Origin: Choristoneura fumiferana
Taxonomy: Eukaryota; Arthropoda; Insecta; Lepidoptera; Tortricidae
Reading direction: 5' to 3'
NCBI RefSeq assembly: GCF_025370935.1
Contig: NC_133481.1
Span: 18,605,586 to 18,669,585 of the forward strand
Length of the DNA stretch: 64,000 nucleotides
In this document: positions 23,901 to 33,300 of the stretch, one piece after another
How positions within the stretch are numbered: position 1 is the first letter of the stretch
Layout of the letters: each line of letters starts with the position of its first letter
Made by a program: the position numbers and the translations under genes
Notes under the pieces: generated by a model
What the model was told of the DNA's origin: nothing
What the model saw: the letters and a program-made list of their open reading frames with translations, nothing else
Databases searched by the model: none

Positions 23901-25276
23901 TGGGGCCATTTCGTGACATGCGCATTTTTATTTTATTTTCAAATGTTTTCAGGAATAAATATGTTTTCTTTCATCTTTACTTATAAAAAATACAGGGTTA
24001 TGGCACCAGTTATGGACAAGAACCAATACAATAATACAATTTTTTTTCTGTTAACGCAAGTTTTAAAGAACGGACCCTACTTTTTTACCCGACTGCCAGT
24101 AAGGAGGGTTATTTTAAAACTAATTAATAACACTAATTTCCAGATAACTGAGGATCATAACTAGTAAATTCCATGAATGGTGAGCTATAAGGCATTGAAT
24201 ACTTGTTATCCATTACTGGATACTACTGTGCTTAACATGACCATGATTGGAGGAGGGGTATCATAAGTTTGACCGCTATGTGTGCCTGTGTGTCTGTCTG
24301 TGGTACCGTAGCTCTTAAACGGGTGAACCGATGTAAATGCGTGTTTTCATTTGAAAACAGGTTTTCCAGCGTTGGCTCTTAAACATGTTTTATCAAAATC
24401 GGTTCAGCCGTTTTTGAGATATTGAACTTCGGGGTTTTCCAACTTTTTGTTGGTTATGTTATCTGTACTGCTTACTACGTATTGGCGTTCAATAGTCATT
24501 GTATTGTATTGTATTGGTGCTATTCACCCATTAAAGTGTAATTTCGTTTGGCTGACAGCTAGACACACTATACACTGCCGCAGCAGCGTTCAAACAACAC
24601 TTGGGAAAGGATCTGAAGCACGCGTTGGTACAGACAGACAAGGCGGCGGACAAGGGAGCCAAAGCTACCGCCAATATGGTTGCCAGGTATTTTTTTTTAT
24701 CAACTCTAGTTGCCTGTCAACGCTCTTATAGAGATAGATATATACAATAGAGTTCAACTCGAAACTCAAAGCATGTGAGTGGATATGAAAGAAACGGGAA
24801 AACTGTGGAAACTTCTTGATGCATAAATGTTATACACAGTTTGAAACAATAAACGTTTATTTCTTAAAAAAAATTGTGGGCTAGCGCCTGCATTTACAGA
24901 ATTTATATGCGAAATTTCGGTGAAGGTAAACATCGTCCCCCACTTTCAGGCCGGCAACGCACCCGCAGCCCTAATAATGTAGGTGATCGGCATGTTCGTT
25001 TGCCAGCTATTTGATAAAAAAAATCTTGAGTAAAGCTGCGCTCACCTGCCTAAGGAATTTGTGTGTTTTTCCAATCCGCATTCTCTTTCCGCATGCTCAT
25101 TCTCAGAGGCCTAGGATACAGAATGGGATGGTTGGCTAGAGATGATGATGATTGTTCGCAGGGCGGGCCGCGCCTCGTACGTGGCGAGCGGCTACACGCA
25201 GGACGAGGACGCCGGCGCCCGCGCAGCCGCCGTCTGGCTGCACGCTATTCTCACCTCTATCGCTGATACACTTTGA
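8935..25276 (+). CDS. TKFC: Triokinase/FMN cyclase (dihydroxyacetone kinase)
   Basis: Phosphorylates dihydroxyacetone and glyceraldehyde with ATP; the animal enzyme also cleaves FAD to cyclic FMN. Exons: 8935-9072, 9732-9795, 10236-10346, 11914-12002, 12114-12203, 15387-15504, 16264-16391, 16841-16958, 17910-18142, 18584-18746, 19365-19512, 21169-21268, 24559-24686, 25162-25276. Phases join into 580 residues, close to the usual ~575. DhaK domain: GGGGSGHEP (56-64), NYTGDRLNFG (113-122) and substrate-binding His223 in GVHGEAG. DhaL domain: Mg-binding aspartates 400, 405 and 407 around GDGDCG, MGGTSGG (446-452), GDRTM (496-500) and GRASY near the C-terminus. The intron after exon 4 begins GC (aag|gcatgt). 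Exons 3-5 recur at 12996-14966 through an assembly duplication. The ATG follows 'cgaaga'; no closer polyadenylation signal than ~25800 was seen. Confidence 0.95.
9145..9640. repeat. Retroposon remnants in TKFC intron 1
   Basis: Two parts resemble the dispersed 'ttgcccg..gcgggaact..' element seen more fully at 38690-38891. One is 9165-9255 ('ccctgcgggaactaagcaa', 'gggataaaaactatcctatg'). The other is 9530-9635, ending 'cgcatttataatattagt'. The material between them is unassigned. Non-coding. Confidence 0.55.
10566..10815. repeat. Dispersed 'CCCCGAC..GTCGGGG' repeat (TKFC intron 3)
   Basis: About 250 bp running from 'accaacaaaaagttggaaaa' through 'ccccgactttgtc', 'gatccgattttgataaaaca' and 'gacacagacagacagacac' to 'tttgcgtcgggggttaaaaa'. 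Near the ends are the short inverted words CCCCGAC and GTCGGGG. Duplicated at 13328-13575 by the assembly duplication. Other copies: 24228-24460, 34165-34262, 37885-38095 and 49050-49310. Confidence 0.75.
10869..11340 (-). mobile_element. Non-LTR retrotransposon RT C-terminus (TKFC intron 3)
   Basis: On the minus strand it encodes the tail of a LINE polyprotein: YRIYHGECSDELFGLLPTA, then PHHLDDWQSSTVRFKRNF and TTEVWNQFSGTVF. The 3' untranslated part includes 'gggcggcggtgattgcttcc'. It is truncated, lacking the RT catalytic core. The same insertion appears in the second duplicate at 13632-14095, so it predates or equals the duplicated state. Clade not settled (Jockey/CR1-like group). Confidence 0.8.
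12603..12702. other. Assembly gap of 100 N
   Basis: Exactly 100 undetermined bases, the conventional size for a gap of unknown length. It separates the two copies of the ~2.7-kb duplication and cuts TKFC exon 6 in the first copy. Confidence 0.99.
13328..13575. repeat. Dispersed 'CCCCGAC..GTCGGGG' repeat, duplicate of 10566-10815
   Basis: The same element as 10566-10815, carried by the assembly duplication; near-identical. Confidence 0.75.
13632..14095 (-). mobile_element. LINE RT C-terminus, duplicate of 10869-11340
   Basis: The same truncated LINE as in the first duplicate, again reading CILYRIYHGECSDELFGLLP and PHHLDDWQSSTVRFKRNF on the minus strand. It should be counted once in any repeat census. 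Confidence 0.8.
15228..15330 (-). mobile_element. RTE-type LINE 3'-end crumb
   Basis: On the plus strand, 'catatcagccgtaggacgg' followed by 'actgttggacttaggcctc' is the reverse complement of an RTE-style end ('gaggcctaagtccaacagt'). It lies in the intron before TKFC exon 6. A shorter version lies at ~12459-12560 in the first duplicate. Confidence 0.6.
15988..16107. mobile_element. Palindromic 'GGGCTACTA' MITE family, copy c
   Basis: Carries 'acgagagtgagagggacggt', the reverse of the family core, plus 'cgtccctctgacgctta' on the other arm. Its terminal words have decayed ('cggagtagggta'). Located in TKFC intron 6. Confidence 0.65.
17097..17277. mobile_element. hAT-type MITE, copy 2, with perfect 8-bp target duplication
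   Basis: 181 bp between two exact CACGGAAT direct repeats (17089-17096 and 17278-17285). Ends are aagtggcgtggcta and tagctacaccactg, an inverted pair matching the family CAGTGGCGTAGCTA. It lies in TKFC intron 8, in reverse orientation to the copy at 7865-8081. Non-coding and dependent on an external transposase. Confidence 0.9.
17705..17850. repeat. Simple repeats and a LINE 3'-end remnant in TKFC intron 8
   Basis: A (TTG)n run at ~17711-17730 is followed by 'aactctttattgtacatata'. Then comes a segment ending 'cttatcccttaaagggatct' and a (TTAG)n run at ~17827-17850. The middle part resembles a dispersed LINE 3' end known to me from moth genomes. Confidence 0.5.
19570..20030. repeat. Dispersed ~460-bp repeat with GACA-rich tail (TKFC intron 11)
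   Basis: Contains 'ggttccgtactattat', two 'gtgggagccccccttaaata'-like blocks, and a 'gacggacggacagacagaca' run followed by 'gatagggttccgttggcac'. It matches 45655-46155 in order and wording, so it is a dispersed element. Non-coding. Confidence 0.7.
20157..20585. mobile_element. 'CAATGAGGGC' MITE, copy 1 (TKFC intron 11)
   Basis: ~430 bp with inverted ends: 'aatgagggctatcg' at the left and 'cgatggccctcatt' at the right. Just inside the left end is the exact word AGATGGCGC. Related copies lie at 25920-26315 (inverted), 32452-32868 (right end missing) and 33603-33657 (end only). Minus-strand reading frames through it do not encode a recognised protein. The target duplication could not be settled. 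Confidence 0.8.
21363..21432. mobile_element. Palindromic 'GGGCTACTA' MITE family, partial copy d
   Basis: Half of the family consensus: 'cgtatcgtaccgtctctctc' then 'actctcgtaaataaataat' and 'gcgtcaggcg'. The second arm is missing. It begins ~100 bp after TKFC exon 12. Confidence 0.6.
22060..22124. repeat. Perfect 20-bp inverted repeat (hairpin)
   Basis: Arms 22060-22079 and 22105-22124 are exact reverse complements (TTGATCAAAAATATCTGAAC on the left), with a 25-bp loop. The arm shares 'aaaaatatctga' with the MITE at 22696-22832. Located in the long TKFC intron 12. Confidence 0.85.
22696..22832. mobile_element. Palindromic MITE with 'TACAGTCACCAGCA' ends
   Basis: 137 bp with inverted ends gtacagtcaccagca and tgctggtgactgtac. 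Subterminal 'aaaaatatctgac' has an inverted partner 'gtatcagatattta'. The flanking context is compatible with a TA-type target, but this is not provable here. TKFC intron 12. Confidence 0.8.
23400..24227. other. Rest of TKFC intron 12, nothing recognised
   Basis: AT-rich intronic sequence with no exon-like coding segment that fits between TKFC residues 500 and 501. Earlier in the intron, 21820-21875 and 23015-23095 share 'aacgttagctagttct'-like and 'gtgccatctattgga'-like words. These are traces of another dispersed repeat. Confidence 0.4.
24228..24460. repeat. Dispersed 'CCCCGAC..GTCGGGG' repeat, inverted copy
   Basis: Reverse-oriented relative of 10566-10815: 'gaccgctatgtgtgcctgtg', 'tgttttatcaaaatcggttc', then 'ggggttttccaactttttgt'. 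It ends ~100 bp before TKFC exon 13. Confidence 0.7.
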
Positions 25277-25608
25277 GCACTAATTGGCGTTTTATTTCCT
25301 TTTGATCTCTTCACCGCCACAAAACTGGGACAATAGGAAGCTGTATAGGTTTTGATTCCCTGGCAATTTGTTGTTAAAACGATCTAATAGGGCATATTAG
25401 GCAAAGCTCTGCGTAGGGGGCGACACTAGCACAGACCGTAAAGAAACCGCCATGACAACGTCAGTTCTCTTTATATTTTTGTTGCGGCGGGATAAAAATA
25501 TAAATATATTGAAGAAGATCGTTTTATTGGTTCATTACAAATTACAAGTCAAGTCACAAATCGCCATCTTGAATATGGCAAAGCAGTGTAGCGGGGAGCA
25601 TCCCCGAA

Positions 25609-25712
25609 ATGCGCCATCTATCCTCAGAGGTTCGAACTAACAGAGAAGCAAACAGTTCTCTCGGTTGATGAGACCTCTGTTAGCTCGGCTGAAAGTAGAT
25701 AGATGGCGCTGT
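25609..25712. mobile_element. Palindromic MITE with 'GCGCCATCTAT' ends
   Basis: ~104 bp with inverted ends gcgccatctat (25611) and atagatggcgc (to 25709). Inner inverted words are 'ctaacagag' and 'ctctgttag'. Non-coding. It contributes two of the five exact AGATGGCGC words in this region. Confidence 0.65.
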
Positions 25713-25919
25713 GTGTAACAATTTTGTAGCCATGACAGATCATGACTAAAGAGTATTATATTATACCTATAGAAATCATGACATATTTATGAGTAACACA
25801 ATAAATGATATTTACATCGATAGTAGTGATATTACGGCAACCTACGGACATTTAAGATACTCAAAAAAACATTAACCATAAACATAATGGTAAGTGCTAG
25901 TGCTGCACTCTGACGGGAT

Positions 25920-26315
25920 TCAATGAGGGCTATCGCGTATGAATTCGCCACTAGAGGCGCTAGTGTAGCGTGAGGTCTCCGAAATGTCAAATCTCATAGT
26001 TTTTGGGTGAGCTACGCGGGTTTATTTATAATAAGATTTATGGCAATTATGCGTTACGGGGCAATTAATGTCTGTGTTTTGAGACAGTTTTGTCTTTCGG
26101 AAACTTTTGTGCTCCCTTTTTTTCCGAACAAAACGGGACTAAGCAACACTGTGGTTGCTGGATATTTTTATGGTACGGTTTTAAGGTGTTTTAAATATAA
26201 TTTTAATCTTAATTTTGTTTTAACGCCCGTAATAACAGACTCTGAAAGCCACACTTAAAAACCTCACGCAACAGTGCGCCATCTAGTGAGACAAAAAACG
26301 ATAGCCCTCATTGCA
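25920..26315. mobile_element. 'CAATGAGGGC' MITE, copy 2 (inverted)
   Basis: Runs from 'caatgagggctatcgcgta' to 'aaaacgatagccctcattg', the opposite orientation to 20157-20585. The interior matches copy 1, for example 'gtagcgtgaggtctccgaaa' and 'gcgttacggggcaattaatg'. The end near 26276 carries GCGCCATCTAG. Non-coding. Confidence 0.8.
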
Positions 26316-26689
26316 GTAATATTCCCTATTGTTGTATAGGAAATTTTAATGAATAGAATCAAAGTTTGTGAACCTTCAACCAAATTTTAATGAATAGAAT
26401 CAAAATCCCACCAGCTATAGTCAGTGGGAGTTTGAAGAAAACTTCAAAATAATCAACAAAATTTGTTTAATAAATCACAGTGACAACAACTATTGGTATG
26501 ACATTATTATATATCTCTATTTATTTAGTCTATGGATAACCTTGAAGGCCTGTCTGGTGCAAGTGAGTAAGGCTGTGTTTTCACCAAAGATGTGCTTGGT
26601 TCATGAAAAGACATCAAAGGATCCAATTTGCAAGGTCCGACCGGATTGCTACCACCATCTTGCTCGCTAATCCTGCCGTGAAGCAACAG

Positions 26690-26950
26690 TAAATAAATAG
26701 AAATAAATATCATGGGACACTTGACACCAATTGACCTAGTCCCAAACTAAGCAAAGCTTGTACTATGGACACTAGGCAACGGATAAACATACTTATATAG
26801 ATAAATACATACTTAAATACATATTAAACATCCAAGACCCGAGAACAAACATTCGTATTATTCATACAAATATCTGCCCCGGCCGGGATTCGAACCCGGG
26901 ACCTTAAGCTTCGTAGTCAGGTTCTCTAACCACTCAGCCATCCGGTCGTC
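26690..26950 (-). mobile_element. tRNA-derived SINE, family B
   Basis: On the minus strand the head reads like a tRNA: 'GACGACCGGATGGCTGAGTG' with an A box, then CTGACTACGAAG (Arg-ACG-like anticodon region) and a B box GGTTCGAATCC. A non-tRNA body then ends in 'agcaaagcttgtac'-type sequence, seen on the plus strand as 'gtcccaaactaagcaaagct'. A second full copy is at 48572-48815. It is not a functional tRNA gene, because the homology continues ~190 bp past the tRNA part in both copies. Confidence 0.85.
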
Positions 26951-26984
26951 AAAAGCCGCCGAAACACAACAACACTTCAAACAT

Positions 26985-27105
26985 ACCATTGAATTACTTC
27001 ACAGGTACTTCAAATGTAATTTCGCACATGAATTTTCGGGTTTGAACCCACGAACCTCAGCTTGAGAAGCGATAGGTCAAACCACTAGGCCACCACAGCA
27101 CACGC
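26985..27105 (-). mobile_element. tRNA-derived SINE, family A, fragment
   Basis: Minus-strand head 'gtgctgtggtggcctagtgg' with B box GGTTCAAACCC, followed by part of the body seen on the plus strand as 'atgtaatttcgcacatgaat'. Most of the body and tail are missing. Confidence 0.75.
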
Positions 27106-27391
27106 CACGGCGGCTATTGCAAGACGCGCACGGGCGGTGTGCTCCGAGAACAGCTGCGAATTAGTCCGAAACATGTCGAGCATTTGATTAAAGACGCGAA
27201 TTATCCGTTTATTACAATTGTTTTTGTCGGTAAAAAAAAACGCTAAAATCGATTGTTATTAACGATATTTCAAAGAACTCACTGTTAGCACCAGACAGAC
27301 GAGAAGGCAATGTTCTTTACTACTCTAGTAATTGAACATACACGGTTACACATATATACCCCGAGGCGGTCGCCAGTACCACATGTATTGT

Positions 27392-30300
27392 CTAGAAGTC
27401 CCATTCAGTCGTCTTCTCTATCTCCATTTCGGATATCTTTTCTTGTAGAAGGAGTGCCGACATGTCATCTGAAATGAGAAAAAAATATATAAATAACATT
27501 TCCAAATTTAGTATAATAATATAGCGGCATAGAATCTTGTTTGTACAGAGTCTAGAGACATTAGACAATTTTAAGTTAACTTGCGTACTAAAATTATTTG
27601 CCGGTAGGTAATCTAAAATAGATATCGACAACCCTAAGCGTCCGCGCCGGAGTAGGCAGTCAGGTCTTCTAAATGGTCGGAGTTTACATACTCCTCCTTT
27701 ACTATGACCGTAACGTCAAAAAACCTCACGATACTAACGCCATCTAGCGATATTTCACCTGTCTTTTAGCCCTCATTAGTTGCTCGAAAAGAGATCGAAA
27801 TATTTGTGTGTACGAAAGAGATGTACTATTTCATTTCTTCCATGAGCGATGGAGATGGAAGACACAGCACCAAGTGAATTGGAGTGCATTACAAACACGT
27901 GCAAATTGCAATTGTCTTATCTAAATAGTAATTCGTCATTTTAATGGATAAATGACGTCAATCATCCCATCATCCCAGCCTATATAAGTCCCACTGCTGG
28001 GCACAGGCCTCCTCTCAGAACAAGAGGGCTTGGGCCATAGTTCCCACGCGGGCCCACTGCGGATTGGGAACTTCACACGCACCATTGAATTGCTTCGCAG
28101 GTTTGTGCAGGTTTCCTCACGATGTTTTCCTTCACCGCAAAGCTCGTGGTAAATTTCAATTTAATTCCGCACATGAATTTCGAAAAACTCAGAGGTGCGA
28201 GCCGGGTTTGAACCACGACCCTCTGTTTGAGAGGCGATAGGTCAAACCATAGGCACCACGGCTTCAATGACAAATGACGTCAATGATATTTATTAATTAC
28301 TAACATAAGTAAACAGATGGATCTGAGTAAAAGTGCTTTAACTTGAACCATTGAATTTATGAGTCCAGATTTCATGGTTTTCCTTTCATTTAATTTTGAC
28401 AAGTTTGTTAGAGAGATTTCATCCTTATAATTGACTCTGACGATCGATGCAACAGAAGTACAGGGTTTAATTTTATACAGATTTTAGTCGGTTCGATTCC
28501 CGGGTATGGCAAGCGAATTTTCGAAAATCTTTGAAAGCAGTTTTCTTTCTTTTCAAAAGTTAAGGTTTGTTTTTTTTTTAGTAAAATTTTCTCTACAGTA
28601 TTAAAGAGTACTTTTCATTCAGCTGGCATTACAAAGTTCCACTGTGTATATAATTCTTCTGTACGTGTGTTTGTCATCTTACTCCTAAAGGGCTGGACCG
28701 ATTTTCATGAAATTTTGTGTGTATATTTCAGTAGGTTCCTGGATGGTTAGAGAACACAATTGGACCCGATAGATGGCGTTGCTGTCGGTATGTTATCGTA
28801 TTTAAAGTGCTGCTTTTCTGGGCAGTACAAGGTCTGCCAGATCCGCTAGTTTTATATGAAACTAGCTGTTGCCCGCGGCTTCGCCCCCGTTGAAATTTTC
28901 TTCCATAAAAACCTTCCCCTGGCAATAACGAACGCAACAAAATAATAATTAGTGAAGTCGGTCCAGCCGTTCTCCCGAGTTTTGCGCTTAGCAACACATT
29001 TTACGAATCACTTTTATTTATAATTATATATATATATATTGATTTGAAAACTTAAATCCCATTTATAAAAGCAAGAACCTAGTATGTTTGTCCCTAAAGG
29101 CATGGCCTACCAATCCCTACAAGCTATATTTAATACAAAAAAACAGCAATAGATGGCACTACTATTAAAATTTGTAAATTATAAAATGTGAATAAGCCGA
29201 ATTAAGTAGAAATATTAAGATTAAAATAAAGACTAGCATATTTTATAATCACAACTTCACATCAACCTTAATTCAACTCCTTAATTTGAAGATAAGAAAC
29301 ACCATAAAAATAATAAATTGAGAATACGAAATTATAGGCTACATGTGGCTACATTTCAGCTATGAGGCTTTCGTAGTGTTTTGCAATTGTGACGCTAGAT
29401 GGCGAATAACCGGAATGCGCTTGCTGGGCTTGCCCCGCGCTTGCTCACATTCGTCGAAACTATTTGAGAGAAACATGCCATTCTCTTCTAATGACGTAAA
29501 TAAGACAGAGACATCATGCGTATCTCTAGTCGTCTAGGCTCAGTTGTTGTCAGTGTACCGTATCCTTAGTGTCTCACTAGATGGCAATACATATCGTGTT
29601 ATTTGTGTTCTCACTGGTGCCATCTATTGGAAAATCGAAGGAAAGAAAAATAGCCAGTTGAATAGCCAGTATTAGGGTGATACCATTTGCTTGTACTAGG
29701 TGGTGTCTCTGTTATATATGTACTCTGTGCTGAAGGCGACTCAAACCAACAAACCATACCGGGGTCGGGTTTGATGGGTTTGACGCGTCCGATGAGGCTG
29801 GGCAGGTGGTCACTCTTGCGGATCTGCTTGAAGAAAGCATGCCCCAGCAGCTGCGTGGCCGACGGCCGCTTCTCCGGGTCCCTGCAACATTGTGCTTTAG
29901 ATTACACATGGGTAAGCTCGATTCGCCGAAGAACTTGTCACCATCATAGCTGGATACGCATAGTAAATCTGTTTAAAAAAATATACCTCGTTGAGTTTCT
30001 TGCCGGATTCTCAACAGAGGTTTTTCCGAGCCGGTGGTAGGTTTTTTTTTGACATTCATAAGTGCTTGTTTTGGCCTAAATTCAATAAAGATATTTTGAC
30101 TTTTGACTTTTTTCTTTTCACAAAACAGATACAGACAGCAGAGACTAAATCCTTCCACTTGCTACGATCCTGGCATAGGTACAACTCTTGCTTCCTCTAC
30201 ATTCATCAATCTTTTCATGGATGCACGTCGGTTTAGAGCCAGACCCGACCTTTCTTCAGAACGTGAAGTATCACGAAGTAACAATATGAATAATAGCCTG

Positions 30301-33300
30301 CTATTGTTAAAAAATAGTGACTGTATATTGGACCACGAGCGGTGGGCGACTAATAGTGAAGCCTGCATGATGATGATGACGATTACCTCTGCAGCGCCAG
30401 GTCGCTGAGCTGATGGAAGCTGTCGGACAGCTTGCGGCCGCAGTACAGCTGGCGCAACGCTGCGCTCGCCTCGGCGCCGTCGCCGACGCCGCTGTCGCCT
30501 GCGTACATACCTGGAAGATCACATGTGAAAATATATAAAAAAAACACGCGACTATGGTACACCTGTAACTGCGCCGTCATCACACCCTGGATATTTCTAG
30601 GTCAAAGTGCGCCCTACGACTATTCTAAGCCCAAACACTGCTAGGTTACGCTTAAGTCTTGGTGTCTTCTTGAATGGTACATCATTAGACTCTGGTTACC
30701 ATTCTGAGTCAAAGTACACTTAAGATGATTCTAACCAGCTCAAACACGGCTAAGTTACGTCAAAGAGCTTCGAGCACAGAATAAGTAATACAAAGTATTA
30801 GTACCAATATAGAAGAGTGGCAACTCTACGGTCAAATTTGCATGTATGGTAACAAGCGCTATCTGGTAGCTAGCTGAAGAATTAAATCTGACATAATACA
30901 CACATGTACATGCACGCACACAACAAGCTTAACGTCTATAAAGCCAGTTTAGACCTGTAAGAAAATTGCGCAAGTTGCATTACATCGCGAGGCGGAAAGC
31001 AAGAGTCTATGGTGATCACTTCACTTGGTCACCCCAAGCGGAGCAATGTAATACAACTTGAAGAAAACAGCAAAAAATCAGCTAAACTTAAAAATCATCC
31101 GCGAAAGCCAGACAGCCAACATACAGCGGAAAGATGGCGGACAGACTGAATTTTTCAAGTCCACGTTTGACACATTTGTCAGTTTAGTGCTATCATTTTT
31201 GTCGCCAGAGGCGCTGGCGTGTACGTGAAAAGGTGACGTTTTAAGTGTGCCCCACTGAAGTAATAGTACAAATACAGAAGCGACATTTAGGCATAAGAAT
31301 TGTACCTACTTTATGCTTCTCTGTCTATTACATAACTCGTGTTCACTCGCACGCATCACGTGTAGTACTAGGGTTGCTACCGGAATACACTAGTGAACGT
31401 TACAAATGTTCTAGCTAGATATTAATGTATTGTCACAAGAACTACACATAACTGCCAAGTTTCGTGTCAATACCACAATAAGAAGTGGATGATTCCTAAG
31501 CAACCGTCGGCGTCGCGTGTCATGTTATTTAAATAACATGACAATGTATTGTCTTCTCTTCTTTTTTAAAATATGGCTTTTCTGTCCTAATTAATAGGAC
31601 AATTTCGCCAGTGTCAAGGTAAACTCTCTTTGAGAGGCACGTTGTACGGTAATTGTAGTTTTTGCAACTTGATAGTAAAATTCCAGAAACCACGCGGAGA
31701 CAACTTGCGCATTAAAAAATGTTAGACACGAGAGCAATATAGAATTTTGGGATCACTGTTCACTGTTAAGGTTCGCCGCATAAAACACTATCAAAATTAT
31801 ACTTCAACTAGCCAAAGAAACAGAAATAGCAAAATTAGATATTGTCTACATCCGCCATCTTCGAATGCTACAAACCGAATAAGAAGTGGATGATTCCTAA
31901 CCAACTGTCGCCGTCGTGTCTCATGTTATATAACATATTATTGTGGTATTGACGCGAAACTTGGCAGTTATGTGTAGTTCTTGTGACAATACATACGTTT
32001 ATATACGCTTGAAATTCGTTCCTGACACGTTCTGATTAAAAAGCCGTGGTGGCCTAGTGGTTTGACCTATCGCCTCTCAAGCAGAGGGTCGAGGGTTCAA
32101 ACCCCGGCTCGCACCTCTGAGTTTTTCGAAATTCATGTGCGGAGTTACATTTGAAATTTACCACGAGCTTTGCGGTGAAGGCAAACATCGTGAGGAAACC
32201 TGCACAAACCTGCGAAGCAATTCAATGGTGCGTGTGTAGTTCCCAATCCGCACTGGGCCCGCGTGGGAACTATGGCCCAAGCCCTCTTGTTCTGAGAGGA
32301 GGCCTGTGCCCAGCAGTGGGACGTATATAGGCTGGGATGATGATGATGACGTTCCTATTACAGTCATGGCACGATACGGTGAAGTGGGTAGAGACCTTTA
32401 TGACACACTTAGTGGCCTTTTCGACAACCCACGGGAAGAGATGGGTCGTCCAATGAGGGCTATCGTTTTCGGCTCACCAGTTGGCGCCACTGTAGACAAA
32501 GGCTCTGCCTGAAGTAGGTATAGTGATTAGTTATTACGGGCGTGAAAACAAAATTTACATTTAATTATGTGTTATACCTTAAAACCGTACCATAAAAATA
32601 TCGAGCATGCCACAGTGTTGCGTAGTCCCGTTTTGTTCCGAAAAAAGGGAGGACAAAAGTTTCCGAAAGACAAAACTCTCTCAAAACAGACATTCATTTT
32701 CCCGCAACCCATATTTGCCATAATTAATTTCAGGTATTGCAAAATATTCACAAAATTATTGTAATTATAACAAAACGCGTAGCTCACCCAACAATTATGA
32801 GATTTGACATTTCGGAGACCTCTCGCTACACTAGCGCCTCTAGCGGCGAATTCATACCGCAAGAGACACTCCTTTTTATGGCATGTACCTACTAAATTCT
32901 CAACAGTCGTAGTAAGTAAAATCTTTCTGACGATGCACTCACTCTTCATCTCGTCATCAGCTGCCTCGGGGAAGGTGGAACAGTCGAGCAGCTGGGGGCG
33001 TGAGCCGCGCACTTTCTCCGTGAACATCAGTGGCGTGGGCACCTCCGCGAATGGGACCGCGCCATTGCCAAGCTCACAGCACAGCACGCCCACTGAGTAG
33101 ATGTCTGAACGTTCGTCGTAGCCTTTCAGGTTCTGGGGGGGCAAAAGGGATAAAAAAATATATGAAATGCATACTTCAGAATTATTACACACACACACAC
33201 ACACACACACGCGCGAGTAGCGAGCGTATCTTGTATGAAGGCGATCATGCGACGAGTTCGCCGCGACTGATATGTGTATAGAAAACACGCTCGCAAGTCG

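Larger units (their letters stand above)
25277..27391. other. Intergenic space between convergent TKFC and STRAD genes
   Basis: About 2.1 kb between the two stop codons, with no gene. It holds a palindromic MITE (25609-25712), a CAATGAGGGC MITE (25920-26315), a tRNA-Arg-like SINE (26690-26950, minus) and a SINE fragment (26985-27105, minus). A 'tttatt' at ~27211 (AATAAA on the minus strand) could be the STRAD polyadenylation signal. Confidence 0.6.

Noticed and set aside
26878..26948. A tRNA gene (minus strand), and likewise 48572-48645, 32041-32105 and 47180-47243
   Set aside because: Each tRNA-like head continues into a conserved non-tRNA body shared by several copies, so these are SINE promoters rather than tRNA genes.
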